Assembly (NCBI GenBank): GCA_026874595.1
Contig: CM049322.1
Location: 45,138,840 to 45,202,839 of the forward strand
DNA length: 64,000 bases
Origin: Sipunculus nudus
Lineage: Eukaryota > Annelida > Sipuncula > Golfingiida > Sipunculidae
Direction: 5' to 3'
Shown: piece by piece, positions 36,501 through 46,790 of the stretch
How the letters are laid out: each line of letters begins with the position of its first letter
Numbering within the stretch: the first letter of the stretch is position 1
Translations under genes and position numbers: made by a program
Notes under the pieces: generated by a model
The model's input: only the letters and a program-made list of their open reading frames with translations
Database searches by the model: none
What the model was told of the DNA's origin: nothing

Positions 36501-37264
36501 AGTGTTTGTGAACTTTATTTCAGTTTCGACTGATATTCTGAAAATAGCATGTGTATAACTCATAACCATAACAAGTATAATGAATTTGAAAGGCAGTTAA
36601 ATAATTATTCTTTTTTTAAATTGAAATTAGCATAGGAAGCCAAATTATAGGAATGACAGGTAAACGATAGGCGTTCTATGTATAAAATAACCAGAAAAGA
36701 GCAAGTTTGGGCAATAACTGTTACAATAGTTATTCAAAAAGTGCTAGAACATTACTTATACTTATACATGGTTAAATAAATATCACACAAACTTTTGTCT
36801 GAAAGGGTGTAAAAAATGTAACGTATGTATACTGTTATGTCATAATCTGGATAACTCTTTGACAAAAAGCAACTTGTAGAGCACAACTGCTATTCGACCA
36901 TTTACATGCTGCAACAACCTTTATACCGTGCTGCCTTCTACAGGAAGATCATAACACTCATGTTATAATCAATGCAGCAGATACGTGGTGGAGTAAACTG
37001 ATATAGTTATGAATATGTGACATGTCTGAAGTGTTACTCATACAATAATAAATTATAAGAAGTAATATACTGGTCATTAGGATAAAATATTTTTAGTAGT
37101 GACACAAAATAATTATAAAACATACATACATTCAACCAATAGTATAAATCTTACACACTGGTGTAGCAGTTACCCAACACCTTGATCAATGCATATCTCC
37201 CTTTCTATAAAGGAGTGGTATATATACATAGCTAGATTATAATGGAATAACATTGTTTACAGGA
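36501..37264. other. intergenic, nothing recognised
   Basis: AT-rich with no supported feature. Confidence 0.45.
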
Positions 37265-37690
37265 CTACAACTGAATAAATCCATTATCTTTTTTCTGAAA
37301 CATGGGTTCTACCAAATATTCTCTTCTTAGTGTCACGTATAGGTTACATTCCATGATAAAGTGAATCTCCAACCTCTGTAACATTCTCCCCTTAAAAAAA
37401 AGGTACATAACCGATTTGCTTTTGAAATATTATGTCTTCTACCCTTTTTAATCTCAAGTTCATGTTGTGAATACCTTAGTCTTGACAGGCTTTGTCTATA
37501 TTTCATACTAGGTACACAAGATAGATCCTTTTCTATTTCCGGTAAGGATTTATATTGCACATAGCTTTGTGTTTTTTATTGTTGGCCAGTTGCTCATATC
37601 ATTCTTGAAAACCCATGACATGGACTCTCTGCTTAACATTTTAATGAACATATTTATATCACCAACATCCTGAGTGATCTAGGCATTACC
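37265..37690 (-). pseudogene. decayed non-LTR retrotransposon reverse-transcriptase C-terminal fragment
   Basis: The minus strand encodes KYRQSLSRLRYSQHELEIKK, then GRRHNISKANRLC. After a frameshift it continues LEIHFIMECNLYVTLRREYL and VEPMF. This matches the usual tail of animal LINE ORF2 proteins: a basic stretch, GR, R-C, then an E-HF-C-Y-LRR zinc-ribbon-like end. The frameshift near 37385 and a missing cysteine show it is dead. Other parts of the element are not seen next to it. Confidence 0.65.
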
Positions 37691-37699
37691 ACATCCATA

Positions 37700-37880
37700 T
37701 CTGCCAGAGTTGGGTCCAAGTACATTTAAAGTAATCGAGTACGAGTACTGAGTACTTTAAAAGTACTCGAGTACAGGGATGAGTACTTTTTGACTTTTTT
37801 CAAAAGTACTCGAGTACGAGTACCTAGTACTCAAAATGTACTCATGAGTACATAAATGAGTACTTTTGTAACCAAACTTG
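37700..37880. repeat. GTACTCGAGTAC palindrome cluster
   Basis: Begins CAGAGTTGGGTCCAAGTAC and then packs ACTCGAGTACGAGTAC, AAAAGTACTCGAGTACAG and similar palindromes, followed by ATTCTCAGAAAGATAAAAT. Similar motifs occur at 6995-7230. A CAGAGTTGGG-like start is seen in some hAT-type elements, but no partner end was located. Confidence 0.5.
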
Positions 37881-38806
37881 TTTAATGATGTAATTTAATT
37901 AAATATATTCTCAGAAAGATAAAATATTTTTATAAATGAAAACCCAGTACAAAATAACAATATATACAATTTTGTGTTATGCTTAATCAAAATACTGAGG
38001 CGAAATAGGGCAAATAAGCAGGACATATACAGTTGAAATATATCAAAGCATTAACTTATTAAAGTAGACGGTTTGCATTGAAGAAGCATCTGGTCTCGTA
38101 GTTTCTTAAAAATATATTTTTAGCCAGGACAAGATAAACCATTTACTTAATATTGTATTATGCAAATTCAAAATAGTGATGGGAATGTTCAGAAACTACA
38201 ACATAAAAAAGTTACATAAATGTTAATAAATAAAAATATATTGTTGAAGGATTTCTCACTGACATTGCAAGAAAGATATAAAAAAAAACATATGTTAACC
38301 ATAAGTAATCATATAATAATAACAATGATGACAATTATAATAATAACAACCCTATATTATTGCTTATATAATATCAACTTATGAATAACATGTGGCTGTA
38401 GCCTAATGCAGTTATTTAATGACAACCGGTATATGTGAAAAAAGTAAAAAAAAACATCATATCTGACAGGCTGACCATGTCATTTATTATGTGCATTAAT
38501 TAATGAGTATGATCAACCGTTACGTCAGTGATTATTAAAACAAGGATTAAGGCAATAGTAATGCGTAATATAAATAGAATATTACAGGTTTTCAAAGTTT
38601 GAAAAATGAATATTGACAGACAGACAGACAGTTTATTATTATAGTGACATGTGACATACATGATATAAACTTAATCATCAGTCAATTACCCAGCCCTCCT
38701 CGGGCTTATAAGTCAGCTCAAGTATTAAGACAATAAAGACATAGTGGTAGATTTTTAACAATAATAAACATCATCAGAATATACGGGCTGCGTATGTTCT
38801 AACAGA
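37881..38806. other. AT-rich intergenic
   Basis: No gene supported. A short GACAGACAGACAGACAG run lies at about 38615. Confidence 0.45.
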
Positions 38807-39558
38807 TTAAGAGAAAAGTAAATCTTTCCTCTTGTTGCAAGAGCGGACCAAGTATTCAGCCAAAATCTTACAACCACCATTCATTAAATAAACCAATTGG
38901 TCCGTTTTATCAAGAAGAAGAAATTGTGCATAATTGCAGCACGCTTTATCAAATAGATTTGTTCGTATTGTAAGCAGAAAATTAAAAAATGAAGTGTTTT
39001 TCATCATCGACTTCACAATCATTACATATTGGAAAAACCTGTCTTCAAATGTTAGTTTCCTATATTGTTTTGTAACGTCATATTTAATATTTGGAAATCT
39101 GACAGTTTCTATTTTCAGTGGGAGTATCCCACATCTTATCTGGGCAAGTAGTGTTCTTTGCTGTCGGGTTATAAAAATTATAACATATACTTATGCACTA
39201 TATTTGATTTTAAAACTGGTATAAGTTCGTAATTTAGGTGTTGATCTACATTGTTCGATCCATTTATTTTGATTATCGGAACGCAACTTTTGTTCCAGAT
39301 TATACGTAAGCAGCATGGCACCATTTCATTATACCTGTGTAATAAATCAATGGAATTGAGAATCTTCTCCACATCTGAGCACCAGTTATCTGTGACTTGG
39401 TTATAATCCCAAATGAATACGTTCTTGGTCAGTCTACTATTATCCATATCCAACAAGTGATTCCAAAAACATATTATATTGATGAAACGACGATGTCCAC
39501 ATGTTAACCATTCAATGTCACCATTTAGCCATTTCTGTTTGCAGAATAGTGCTGTCAC
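38807..39558 (-). pseudogene. decayed non-LTR retrotransposon reverse-transcriptase tail
   Basis: Minus-strand pieces in order: GDIEWLTCGHRRFINIICFW, then RLTKNVFIWDYNQVTDNWCS (39558-39400); AQIRCGILPLKIETVRF (about 39145); CNDCEVDDEKHFIF then a stop (about 39030); TNLFDKACCNYAQ and KTDQLVYLMNG in a shifted frame (down to 38807). This is the standard order of a LINE ORF2 C-terminus, with the C-C-DEKHF-type zinc ribbon. At least two frameshifts and one stop make it a pseudogene. It lies in the same orientation as the fragment at 37265-37690 and the two may belong to related elements. Confidence 0.75.
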
Positions 39559-39850
39559 AAAATTGCCCTATTCCTTACATAAAATGACTAGTCGCTTATA
39601 ACTAGATCAATTAAGTGTCATTTAGTGTCGATTTAGGTGTATGTATGTGTGTGTGTGTGTGGGGGGGGGGGGGGTTCCCGCACGCTTGCACCTCCATGGC
39701 CCATCCGTTGGCCATTTCTTCGTCACGCTTGACCCGTGGTGCCCTGGTCAACTCGCAGACCCTGACTCCTGAAGAAAGTTGCTGACTGCTGACTGCTAAC
39801 TGCATATTATGCTGGACGGTGAATGTGTTAAGTCGTTTCATTTCCTTATT
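39559..39850. repeat. (TG)n passing into poly-G
   Basis: GTGTGTGTGTGTGTGTG at about 39645-39660 runs into about 14 G (39661-39674). The rest of the segment has no recognised gene. Confidence 0.8.
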
Positions 39851-39854
39851 ACAT

Positions 39855-40280
39855 TAGGGCCCAGAGCTATGAAAGAACGAACAACAATTGGGCCTTACGC
39901 TGTAAGTTGATATACAGACACCTTTCAAGGAAAAAAACACGTATACACGTGGAGTGTATGACGTCATGATTCGCAAAAAATTCAAAATAGTTCTTGAAAA
40001 AAAACCGTTTTCTGTAGAATGCTATTTGTAACATACAAGAACAAGCATTCAGGCGAATTTTAGAACAACGGACACATAGGCAGACATTTTGACAAAGTGA
40101 CATAAGATTGATGATTTAACCAGGTTATTAAGAAGATTGAGACAAAAAAAAGCTATAATTTATATGATTGAGGTTTGTGGTGTTAGAGATATGGCCAGAT
40201 AATAATACGTTCGGGAGGTTTGATTACAGCGCCCCATAGCGGCCATATCCCGAAAACATGACGCTAAATGCCCATTAACA
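39855..40280. repeat. families C and B, partial copies
   Basis: GTAAGTTGATATACAGACACC then TTTCAAGGAAA (about 39902-39932) is the end of family C. From about 40010 family B follows: GTAGAATGCTA, ACAAGAACAAGCATTCAGGC, CAGACATTTTGACAAAGTGA, GGTTTGTGG, and CAGCGCCCCATAGCGGCC at about 40228. The C-then-B join resembles the arrangement near 55 kb. Confidence 0.7.
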
Positions 40281-40610
40281 AAATTCTGGGGTCCTCATCC
40301 CACCCAAATGGTACTTAAAAGGCCATCAGTGAGGTAATATGTTGATCCCAGCGGGGAGCAATTAATCACTGCCGAACTACTTTCTCTGATTTCCTAGGGA
40401 AAGAAAGGGATGGGGAGAAAAGCTTGTCAACTGGTCACACAGGGTCCCTGGTGTTTATATCTAGATGATGTAACATAGATAGCTAGAACAGTGACTGCTA
40501 TATCTGGTTCATGTGTCTGCTACAGATGCCTATATGGCTGCAATTTCTTCTGACTGGGCACAGATCGTTTTTTTGTGAATGGCTAGCTATAGGTATGACT
40601 GTCCCTCTCA

Positions 40611-40613
<3 letters not shown>
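40281..40613. other. intergenic, nothing recognised
   Basis: No supported feature. Confidence 0.4.

Positions 40614-40669
<56 letters not shown>
40614..40669. repeat. (TA)n microsatellite beside the ribozyme motif
   Basis: Uninterrupted TA run of about 56 bp that ends 26 bp from the 3' end of the hammerhead motif (on the ribozyme strand, downstream of it). Confidence 0.95.
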
Positions 40670-40670
<1 letters not shown>

Positions 40671-40694
40671 CTCTGAAGAAAAACAACACTGTTA

Positions 40695-40742
40695 ATTCAC
40701 AACAAACTGTTTCACGAGATGCGACCCGATCATCAGGTGAAT
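40695..40742 (-). ncRNA. type I hammerhead ribozyme motif
   Basis: Read on the minus strand: helix I 5' strand ATTCAC (40742-40737); core CTGATGA (40736-40730); stem II CGGG paired with CTCG, one G-U, loop TCGCAT, closed at the core by a U-U mismatch (40729-40714); core GAA (40713-40711); stem III ACA paired with TGT, loop GTT (40710-40702); H17 = T (40701); helix I 3' strand GTGAAT (40700-40695), six pairs with ATTCAC. All invariant core bases are present and cleavage would fall between 40701 and 40700. Short stem III is typical of hammerheads in Penelope-like elements and animal retrozymes. The imperfect stem II may lower activity. No second copy was seen, and no Penelope protein. Confidence 0.7.
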
Positions 40743-41224
40743 GTGGTTAGAATGAAGCTAACGTCGTGGTTTGAAAAGCCGAGACTTTACGAGATTACGA
40801 GATTATGCTTAGTGCGATTCGGGTGGGGGGGGGGGGGGGCATGTGAAAGACTGACACTGATCCTATTGTTCTCGGGTGCACAATAGGATTGGTCGGGGTA
40901 CACGTGCGATACTGGAACATAACAGGGCAGGGCAAATACTATACCCATACCAAGTGGTGCAAGTCTCCTAGCTGAAGTAGCATATATATGTATGTACTCT
41001 GTATTCTGATAATAATGATATATATTAACTCAATATATATTTGCAAATCAAACACAAAACTATAGTCTTAAAAAGGCAGTACTACAATTGTGACCTGATG
41101 AAGGTTTTGTCTGTGGAAAATAGTATGATTTCCTCAGCATTTACCAATGCTTGCATTTATGTAGGATAATTGTTATACGTAGTTGATGCCTAGAATAACA
41201 TATTGCAAAACCACTCAAAATTCA
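40743..41224. other. intergenic with poly-G
   Basis: A run of about 13 G lies at about 40826. The string CTGATGAAGG at about 41098 was examined as a second hammerhead and rejected. Confidence 0.4.
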
Positions 41225-42150
41225 AATGAACTATATATTTTATATTTTTGTTTAATATACATAAGCAACATCAATGTATACTTCACATAATTTGATAAAC
41301 TTGATTCGGAACTCAATATCAACAGATCACGTATGCGTGATCAGATTCTGTAGCACTAGGCAGCGTGAAATGTCTAGAGGAATGAATAAAGAAGTCAGTG
41401 TTTTTTTTTAACAAATAATTATTAATCATTCTTAAAACAATCCTAACATTACAATACACTAAATCAATACAATTACACAGTATAAGAACCGTACAACAGT
41501 CAATCAATACAAGTATATAAACAAAGTGTACAGTACCTCGATACCACCACTGTCACATCGACAAAAAGTCCTTTAAAGCATATAATCCAGATGAACAATT
41601 CACACAAATTTTCTCAGAGAATAACAGTCCAGTTCACTCACAGAATCAATTTGTTGTAATCCAAAAGTGAAATTCTGATAGTGATCCTAAAGGCAAACTG
41701 AAGACTATGTAAAATCCGTTAATAATTCGAAAAAAGCTATAACTGCCGCAATTATCGGAAAAGGTCCACAAACTGACTAACACTCTTCTGTGTCCGCTGG
41801 AATATATCTCTCCTCCCTATCGGCTCTAAAACCCAGCCCCTTATTTATAACGTTTCATCTCAAGCTGAGAACTGTCCATTTCTCGAACAATCCAAAGAAC
41901 CCAATAAAACACACGTCACAGGGAACATCTAGAAAATGAACGCTGTGTTTCTACAATTCAGGGTTCACACGTGGGCTGGGCCGGCTCGGCCAGGCGAGAA
42001 AGCCCCAGAATAGCATGACTGCTGTTTACACGTCAGACCCCGTGCGTGGGCTGGGCTATGCTGCCATAGCAACGACCAATGCTATCACTGCACATACACA
42101 CGTAAGACTGTTGCATACAATAAAAGAGAAAGCTGTAACAAACTACACTA
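41225..42150 (-). mobile_element. LTR-like promoter segment, possible solo LTR
   Basis: On the minus strand a GC-richer upstream block (42110-41900; CCAAT-like ATTGG near 42075 and 41900) leads to TTATAAATAAGGGG (about 41851-41837), a good TATA box. About 400 bp of AT-rich sequence follow, ending in a long A/T-rich tail with AATAATTATTTGTT. This order (U3, TATA, R/U5) is typical of animal Ty3-type LTRs. Neither terminal dinucleotides nor target duplications could be fixed and no internal region is adjacent, so a conventional promoter is not excluded. Confidence 0.35.
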
Positions 42151-42419
42151 GTAAAGTTATAAAAAATGGAGATAAACAGTAATTGATAATTTAATTCATA
42201 ATTAAAGCTGCTAGAACTTACACTAGTAGAAACACAAATGGTCTTAAATATCTGATAATAAGGAAACCACTCCCATGGAGATAGTTTCACATGACCTGGT
42301 GTGTTTGATGACTATGGAAAGCCTGATTTGTTGTTGTTGGTTAATAATCTAGCTCAGGTATTTCAACATTATTAGATTTGAAATCTTCATGTAGACTTGA
42401 GGAAATAAAGAATGATTTT

Positions 42420-42500
42420 TTACAAGGGGGTGGGGAGGATTTTGTCCTTTTTATCATTGAGTTAGTGAGTATTGTGAAGGGGGGGGGGACTTTCGTACAC
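42420..42500. repeat. G-rich tracts
   Basis: GGGGGTGGGGAGG at about 42426 and a run of about 10 G at about 42479. Confidence 0.7.
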
Positions 42501-42577
42501 ATTGACTTTTGTCTGTACCCAAGATATTTTATACCAGATGGTTTTGCATATGGAGGTTATATATTTACATACAAAAT

Positions 42578-42655
42578 CAAAACTGTTATATATTTCAGAA
42601 GATCAAAACTGTTATATAGTTTCAGACAAATAAAACTGTTATATAGTTTCAGACC
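42578..42655. repeat. three-copy tandem repeat, 26-27-bp unit
   Basis: AACTGTTATATA followed by TTTCAGA occurs at 42581, 42607 and 42634. Confidence 0.9.
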
Positions 42656-42751
42656 TGCAACTGTGCATATAGTTAGTTGGACATACAAACTACTAAGTAT
42701 TGCCATATACCTAAAACTAGATCATTGTGACCCTGCTCCTCTTCGAAATTA

Positions 42752-43254
42752 TTAAAGGGACATAACCAGGAGCTAAATTGTACCTATTTTTTTCAAACTA
42801 TCAGTTCAATTTTTCTTTAAACAAATGTTTCGAAGCAAAACCGTCCGAGCACACGGTCTCATTTCCTTGCATACGGCTGTTTGACACCATGTTATGGCTC
42901 TGCTTGTTGATAAACACAGTCTGTTTACCATAACAAGGCCGCGTGACCGGGGGTCTGATTAAGAGGGACAACACGCGGTTTTTCAGCAAGCAGAAACATG
43001 TATAACTTTTTTGGCCTAGTCAGTCAGGGCATCTCTTGATTGACTCGTGTTTGGCTCAGCGATGCACACGGCCCCACGCGCTATGTTTATGTGTATACTG
43101 TCATCGCGCCCGGTCCACTGTTTTTAACATTCGTTTACAGGAGAAAACAAATGGTTTCAGGGCAATATTATGGCAGGTACATGTTTATTTTAAAGGGAAG
43201 ATGCTATTTTTCGTGTTAACTCAACATGCTTTATAGGTGACTGGGTCCCTTTAA
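42752..43254. mobile_element. TTAA-flanked MITE (piggyBac- or Kolobok-like target)
   Basis: TTAA flanks both ends. The left end reads AGGGACATAACCAGGAGC inward; the right end, on the minus strand, reads AGGGACCCAGTCACCTATAA. The interior of about 495 bp has no transposase. A related end (AGGGGCCTAATCACCTATG preceded by TTAA, minus strand) is seen at 57102. TTAA target duplication is shared by piggyBac and Kolobok superfamilies, so the class is not decided. Confidence 0.7.
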
Positions 43255-43449
43255 AAAAACTTCCATTTCCATTGCAACTTTGTTACACTTCAAGGTGGCC
43301 TAATATCAAAATCACTGATTTTATAGCCTTAATAGTTCGTGAAAAAGGCTCTCAAATATGTTTTCTCTGTACACATGGGGGAATTAAGTCAATACTTGTA
43401 AGTTTGGGCATGATGTGTTAAGTTAAAATGGCAGGAAAGATATTTACTC

Positions 43450-43480
<31 letters not shown>

Positions 43481-43690
43481 ATGTTGACTTTTGATGCTAG
43501 TAATTGTATCTGTCAAAACTGAGTTTTGTAGATACTATGTTTTCAGTCCGACGCCGCCGCCGCGTAGGTTTTCCGGAGAACTCCTGCGTTACCGCTGGGC
43601 GGAATTTTACGAAACCAGGGATTATTATTGGGTCATATGTGAACTGCTGCTCCCCGATTTTGTTTTGACCTCTGACCTTTGCTCTGTGCT
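43255..43690. other. intergenic with short (TA)n
   Basis: A TA run of about 26 bp at 43455-43480. Open frames at 43491-43853 on both strands overlap the start of the next array and show no domain. Confidence 0.5.
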
Positions 43691-44960
43691 CTGCGTCCAT
43701 TTGTGGATCTGTGTTCCAACATAAACCCCCATATATATGGACTCGTTTGACCGATCGGGCTAAAAAAATCACACAAATGTAGCCCTTGGATAGATTTATA
43801 ACATACACTAAAAATGGTGGCGACACCTGCAACCATTGTTGAACTGCGTCCATCTGTTCATCTGCCTTGGGACAGAATCACTCATATCTCTGAATTTGTT
43901 GGACTTATCCACCTGAAATTTTGCATGTTTATACATCCTGGATAGCTTTCTTGATTTTGTGGCAGGTAGCGCCAGATACGTTTATATTTACGCTACAGAC
44001 ATCCAAGCTCATATCTAAGGAACCGTCTGACTGATTGGGCCAAAATGTTGCATGTGTATAGATCTCACATAGCTCCTAGTCATACACAAAACTGGTGGCG
44101 CCACCTGCAACCATTTTTGCACAACGTCCATCTGTTCATCTGCCTTGGGATAAAATCACTCATATCTCAGTAATGGTTTGACTTATGCAACTAAAATTTT
44201 ACAGGTTTATATATCCTGGATAGCTTTCTCGATTTTGTGACAGGTGGCGCAACCTAAATTCACGTTTACATTGCATATCTCGGGAACTATTTGATCGATT
44301 GGGCCAAAAATTCACTCATATCTCAGCAGTGGGTTCACATATCTGCCTAAATTTTGCAGGTTTATACATCGTGGATAGCTTTTTTGGATGTTGTGGCAGG
44401 TGGCGCCACTTACATTTATGTTTACGCTGCAGACATCCAGGCTTAAATCTCAGGACTGGTTGTGTATAGATATCTAATAGCTCTTTATCATACACAAAAC
44501 TGGAGGCGTCACCTGCAACCGTCTGCTTGTCTGAAGTGAGCTAAAATTACACATATCTCAGTAGTGGTTTGACTGATCTGCCTAATATTTTGAATGTTTA
44601 TACATTTTGGATAGCTTTCTTGATTTTTTCGCAGATGGCGCCACCTATATTTATGTTGACGCTGCAGACATTCAGGCTTATATCCCAGGACTGGTTTAAC
44701 ATATCCCCCTGAAATTTTGCATGTGTATAGATCACACATTGTTCTTAATCATACACAAGATTGGTGGCGCCACCTGCCACCAGTTTTGCACAGCGTCCTT
44801 CTGTTTGTCTGCTGTCGGATAAAATCACTCATATACAATTAGTATTTTGACTTATCTGCCTAAAATGTTGTATATGTATACAACTTGGATAGCTTTCTGG
44901 ATTTTGTGGTAGGTCACGCAACCTACATACACATTTCAGCTGCAGACATCAATGCTAATA
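43690..44960. repeat. tandem array around GGTGGCGCCACC
   Basis: Two half-unit types alternate. One has CATACACAAAACTGGTGGCG-like sequence followed by CCACCTGCAACC and CGTCCATCTGTTCATCTGCC (43816, 44094, 44503, 44763). The other has GGATAGCTTTCTTGATTTTG-like sequence followed by a CAGGTGGCGCCACCT variant and ACGCTGCAGACATCCA (43962, 44241, 44397, 44632, 44911). Unit lengths vary by deletion. No open frame spans it. Confidence 0.85.
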
Positions 44961-45555
44961 TGCAACACACCTCACTCTATTCCCCCTTGCCACTCAATCA
45001 ATGCCTCACTTCACCCGTCCCATCTGATTTCGGCGGATACACGTAGTCACTTGCCGACTACCCGTATTCTAGTTTTTTTAAAGAAAATAAATGTTTTTAA
45101 TTTACATTTAAGTATTCACCAGAAATAAGATCAGGAGTTTGAAAAATTATCACGTAAATGTAAATTCACTCAAATAAATGTTGACCTCCTTTGACCATGA
45201 CCCATCACTGTTGACTTAATTTTCAGATCATGCACACACATGGAATAAAGTTTTTAAACTGTGAAATTTAAAGCAATTGACAAAAAACAAACTTTTTTTG
45301 TTATTTGCATAACTTGTCAGATATAATAATCTTAATCATATAGCATCATATGAGATGAAAACATTTAGTAGATATACGTATCTCACAGAATATTGTGACT
45401 CTAAACAATAATAAAATCGAGAATTTAGTCGAAGGGCGATAATCGACAATCGATTGACAGACCTATTAATCAACTCTGCAGAGTTGGGCAATGATATAAA
45501 ATGAGGTTACTTTAACTGGAAAAGTTACATACAGTTCATTCTGAGGATATAAAAG

Positions 45556-45595
<40 letters not shown>

Positions 45596-46720
45596 CCTAT
45601 AATATTCATACTGTAATATACTGCAATATGAGGGGGGGGGGGGGGCTACAGACCATGCAGCGTCCATCCCTGACCAACTGATCATGTTACAGACACTGGG
45701 GAGGATATTTTTATGGTTTTTGACTTACAAGTATATATTCCATACACTCTATCCTTTGACTTCTGAGCTTTGTGTAAAATAAATGGGGCAACATCCGCAG
45801 AACATATATTTATTGAGAAAAAAAAACAGAGAGACAGAATACAGACCTTCCCTTTTCATGCAAGTTTTAGTGATATTCAGTGAATTGTTAGGAAAAGTAA
45901 TATGTGCAGAAAATAACAAGAACGTGATCACTGACAAGTCCTTATAATTGCTACAGTTTGATATATGTGGTCTCCTTTTGAATGTATAGGGTTTTCTCTG
46001 TTAGTCTTTGTGAATGAACAACGGTCAATTTCTATATAATCCAGGACACACTGAAAAGGGACAGTTAATCTCCAGTTGTAACTTGTATGGACCAGGATAC
46101 AAATCTATCAGTCAGTTATTATATATAGATTATACTATGGCAATACAGAAGAAATTACCTTTGCTTTTAATACAAATAAATTTAAGATAAATAATATTAA
46201 CAAACGCATATTAGTATTTAGTAATGTAAGAAAGAGGGCAGTTTCACTTGCCCACACAGTTTATGTATTTTAATTCGTCTGAATGTTAATTTCATACTCT
46301 GATATAAATAAGCAAACTTTAAATATAACATGTGAAATATATTTAATCTTGTAATTCCCAAATTTTTTCTAACATCAGTGTTGATTTGAGTTAGGGTATA
46401 ATATTTCTTCTGCGTATTAACAAAATATTAAAAATTTATGTGAATTACATTAATTATTTGAACTGGTCTATCTAGATATATATTTTGGATTGTTTTCATA
46501 TTTTAACCCTCTGTTAACAAACGTTAAACATGTTATGCGATGAAAACATGTGTTAAACAAATCTGCTTTAAAATTTCTTCTCAACAGGAATTCTGATACT
46601 GATATGTTACCATACATACAGTGGAATTACCCTTATTCAATGACCCTGCATTGCTATGGAATTTACACATCCTGTAGATATAAAAATGCTACACAATCTA
46701 TATCAGTAATATAATGCATA
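44961..46720. other. AT-rich intergenic with microsatellites
   Basis: (TA)n at about 45558-45592 and a run of about 14 G at about 45632-45645. The string CTCTGCAGAG, part of AACTCTGCAGAGTT, lies at about 45474. No gene supported. Confidence 0.5.
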
Positions 46721-46723
46721 CAT

Positions 46724-46726
<3 letters not shown>

Positions 46727-46786
<60 letters not shown>
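46727..46786. repeat. (TA)n microsatellite
   Basis: Uninterrupted TA run of about 58 bp. Confidence 0.95.

Positions 46787-46790
<4 letters not shown>

Noticed and set aside
37700-37880. GTACTCGAGTAC cluster as a CRISPR-like or telomeric array
   Set aside because: Units are irregular palindromes without spacers of constant length, and the genome is eukaryotic.
41089-41125. Second hammerhead-like core (CTGATGAAGG with GGAAAA downstream)
   Set aside because: Stem II cannot pair well and helix I partners (GTGAC and CCTCA) do not match, so only the core string is shared.
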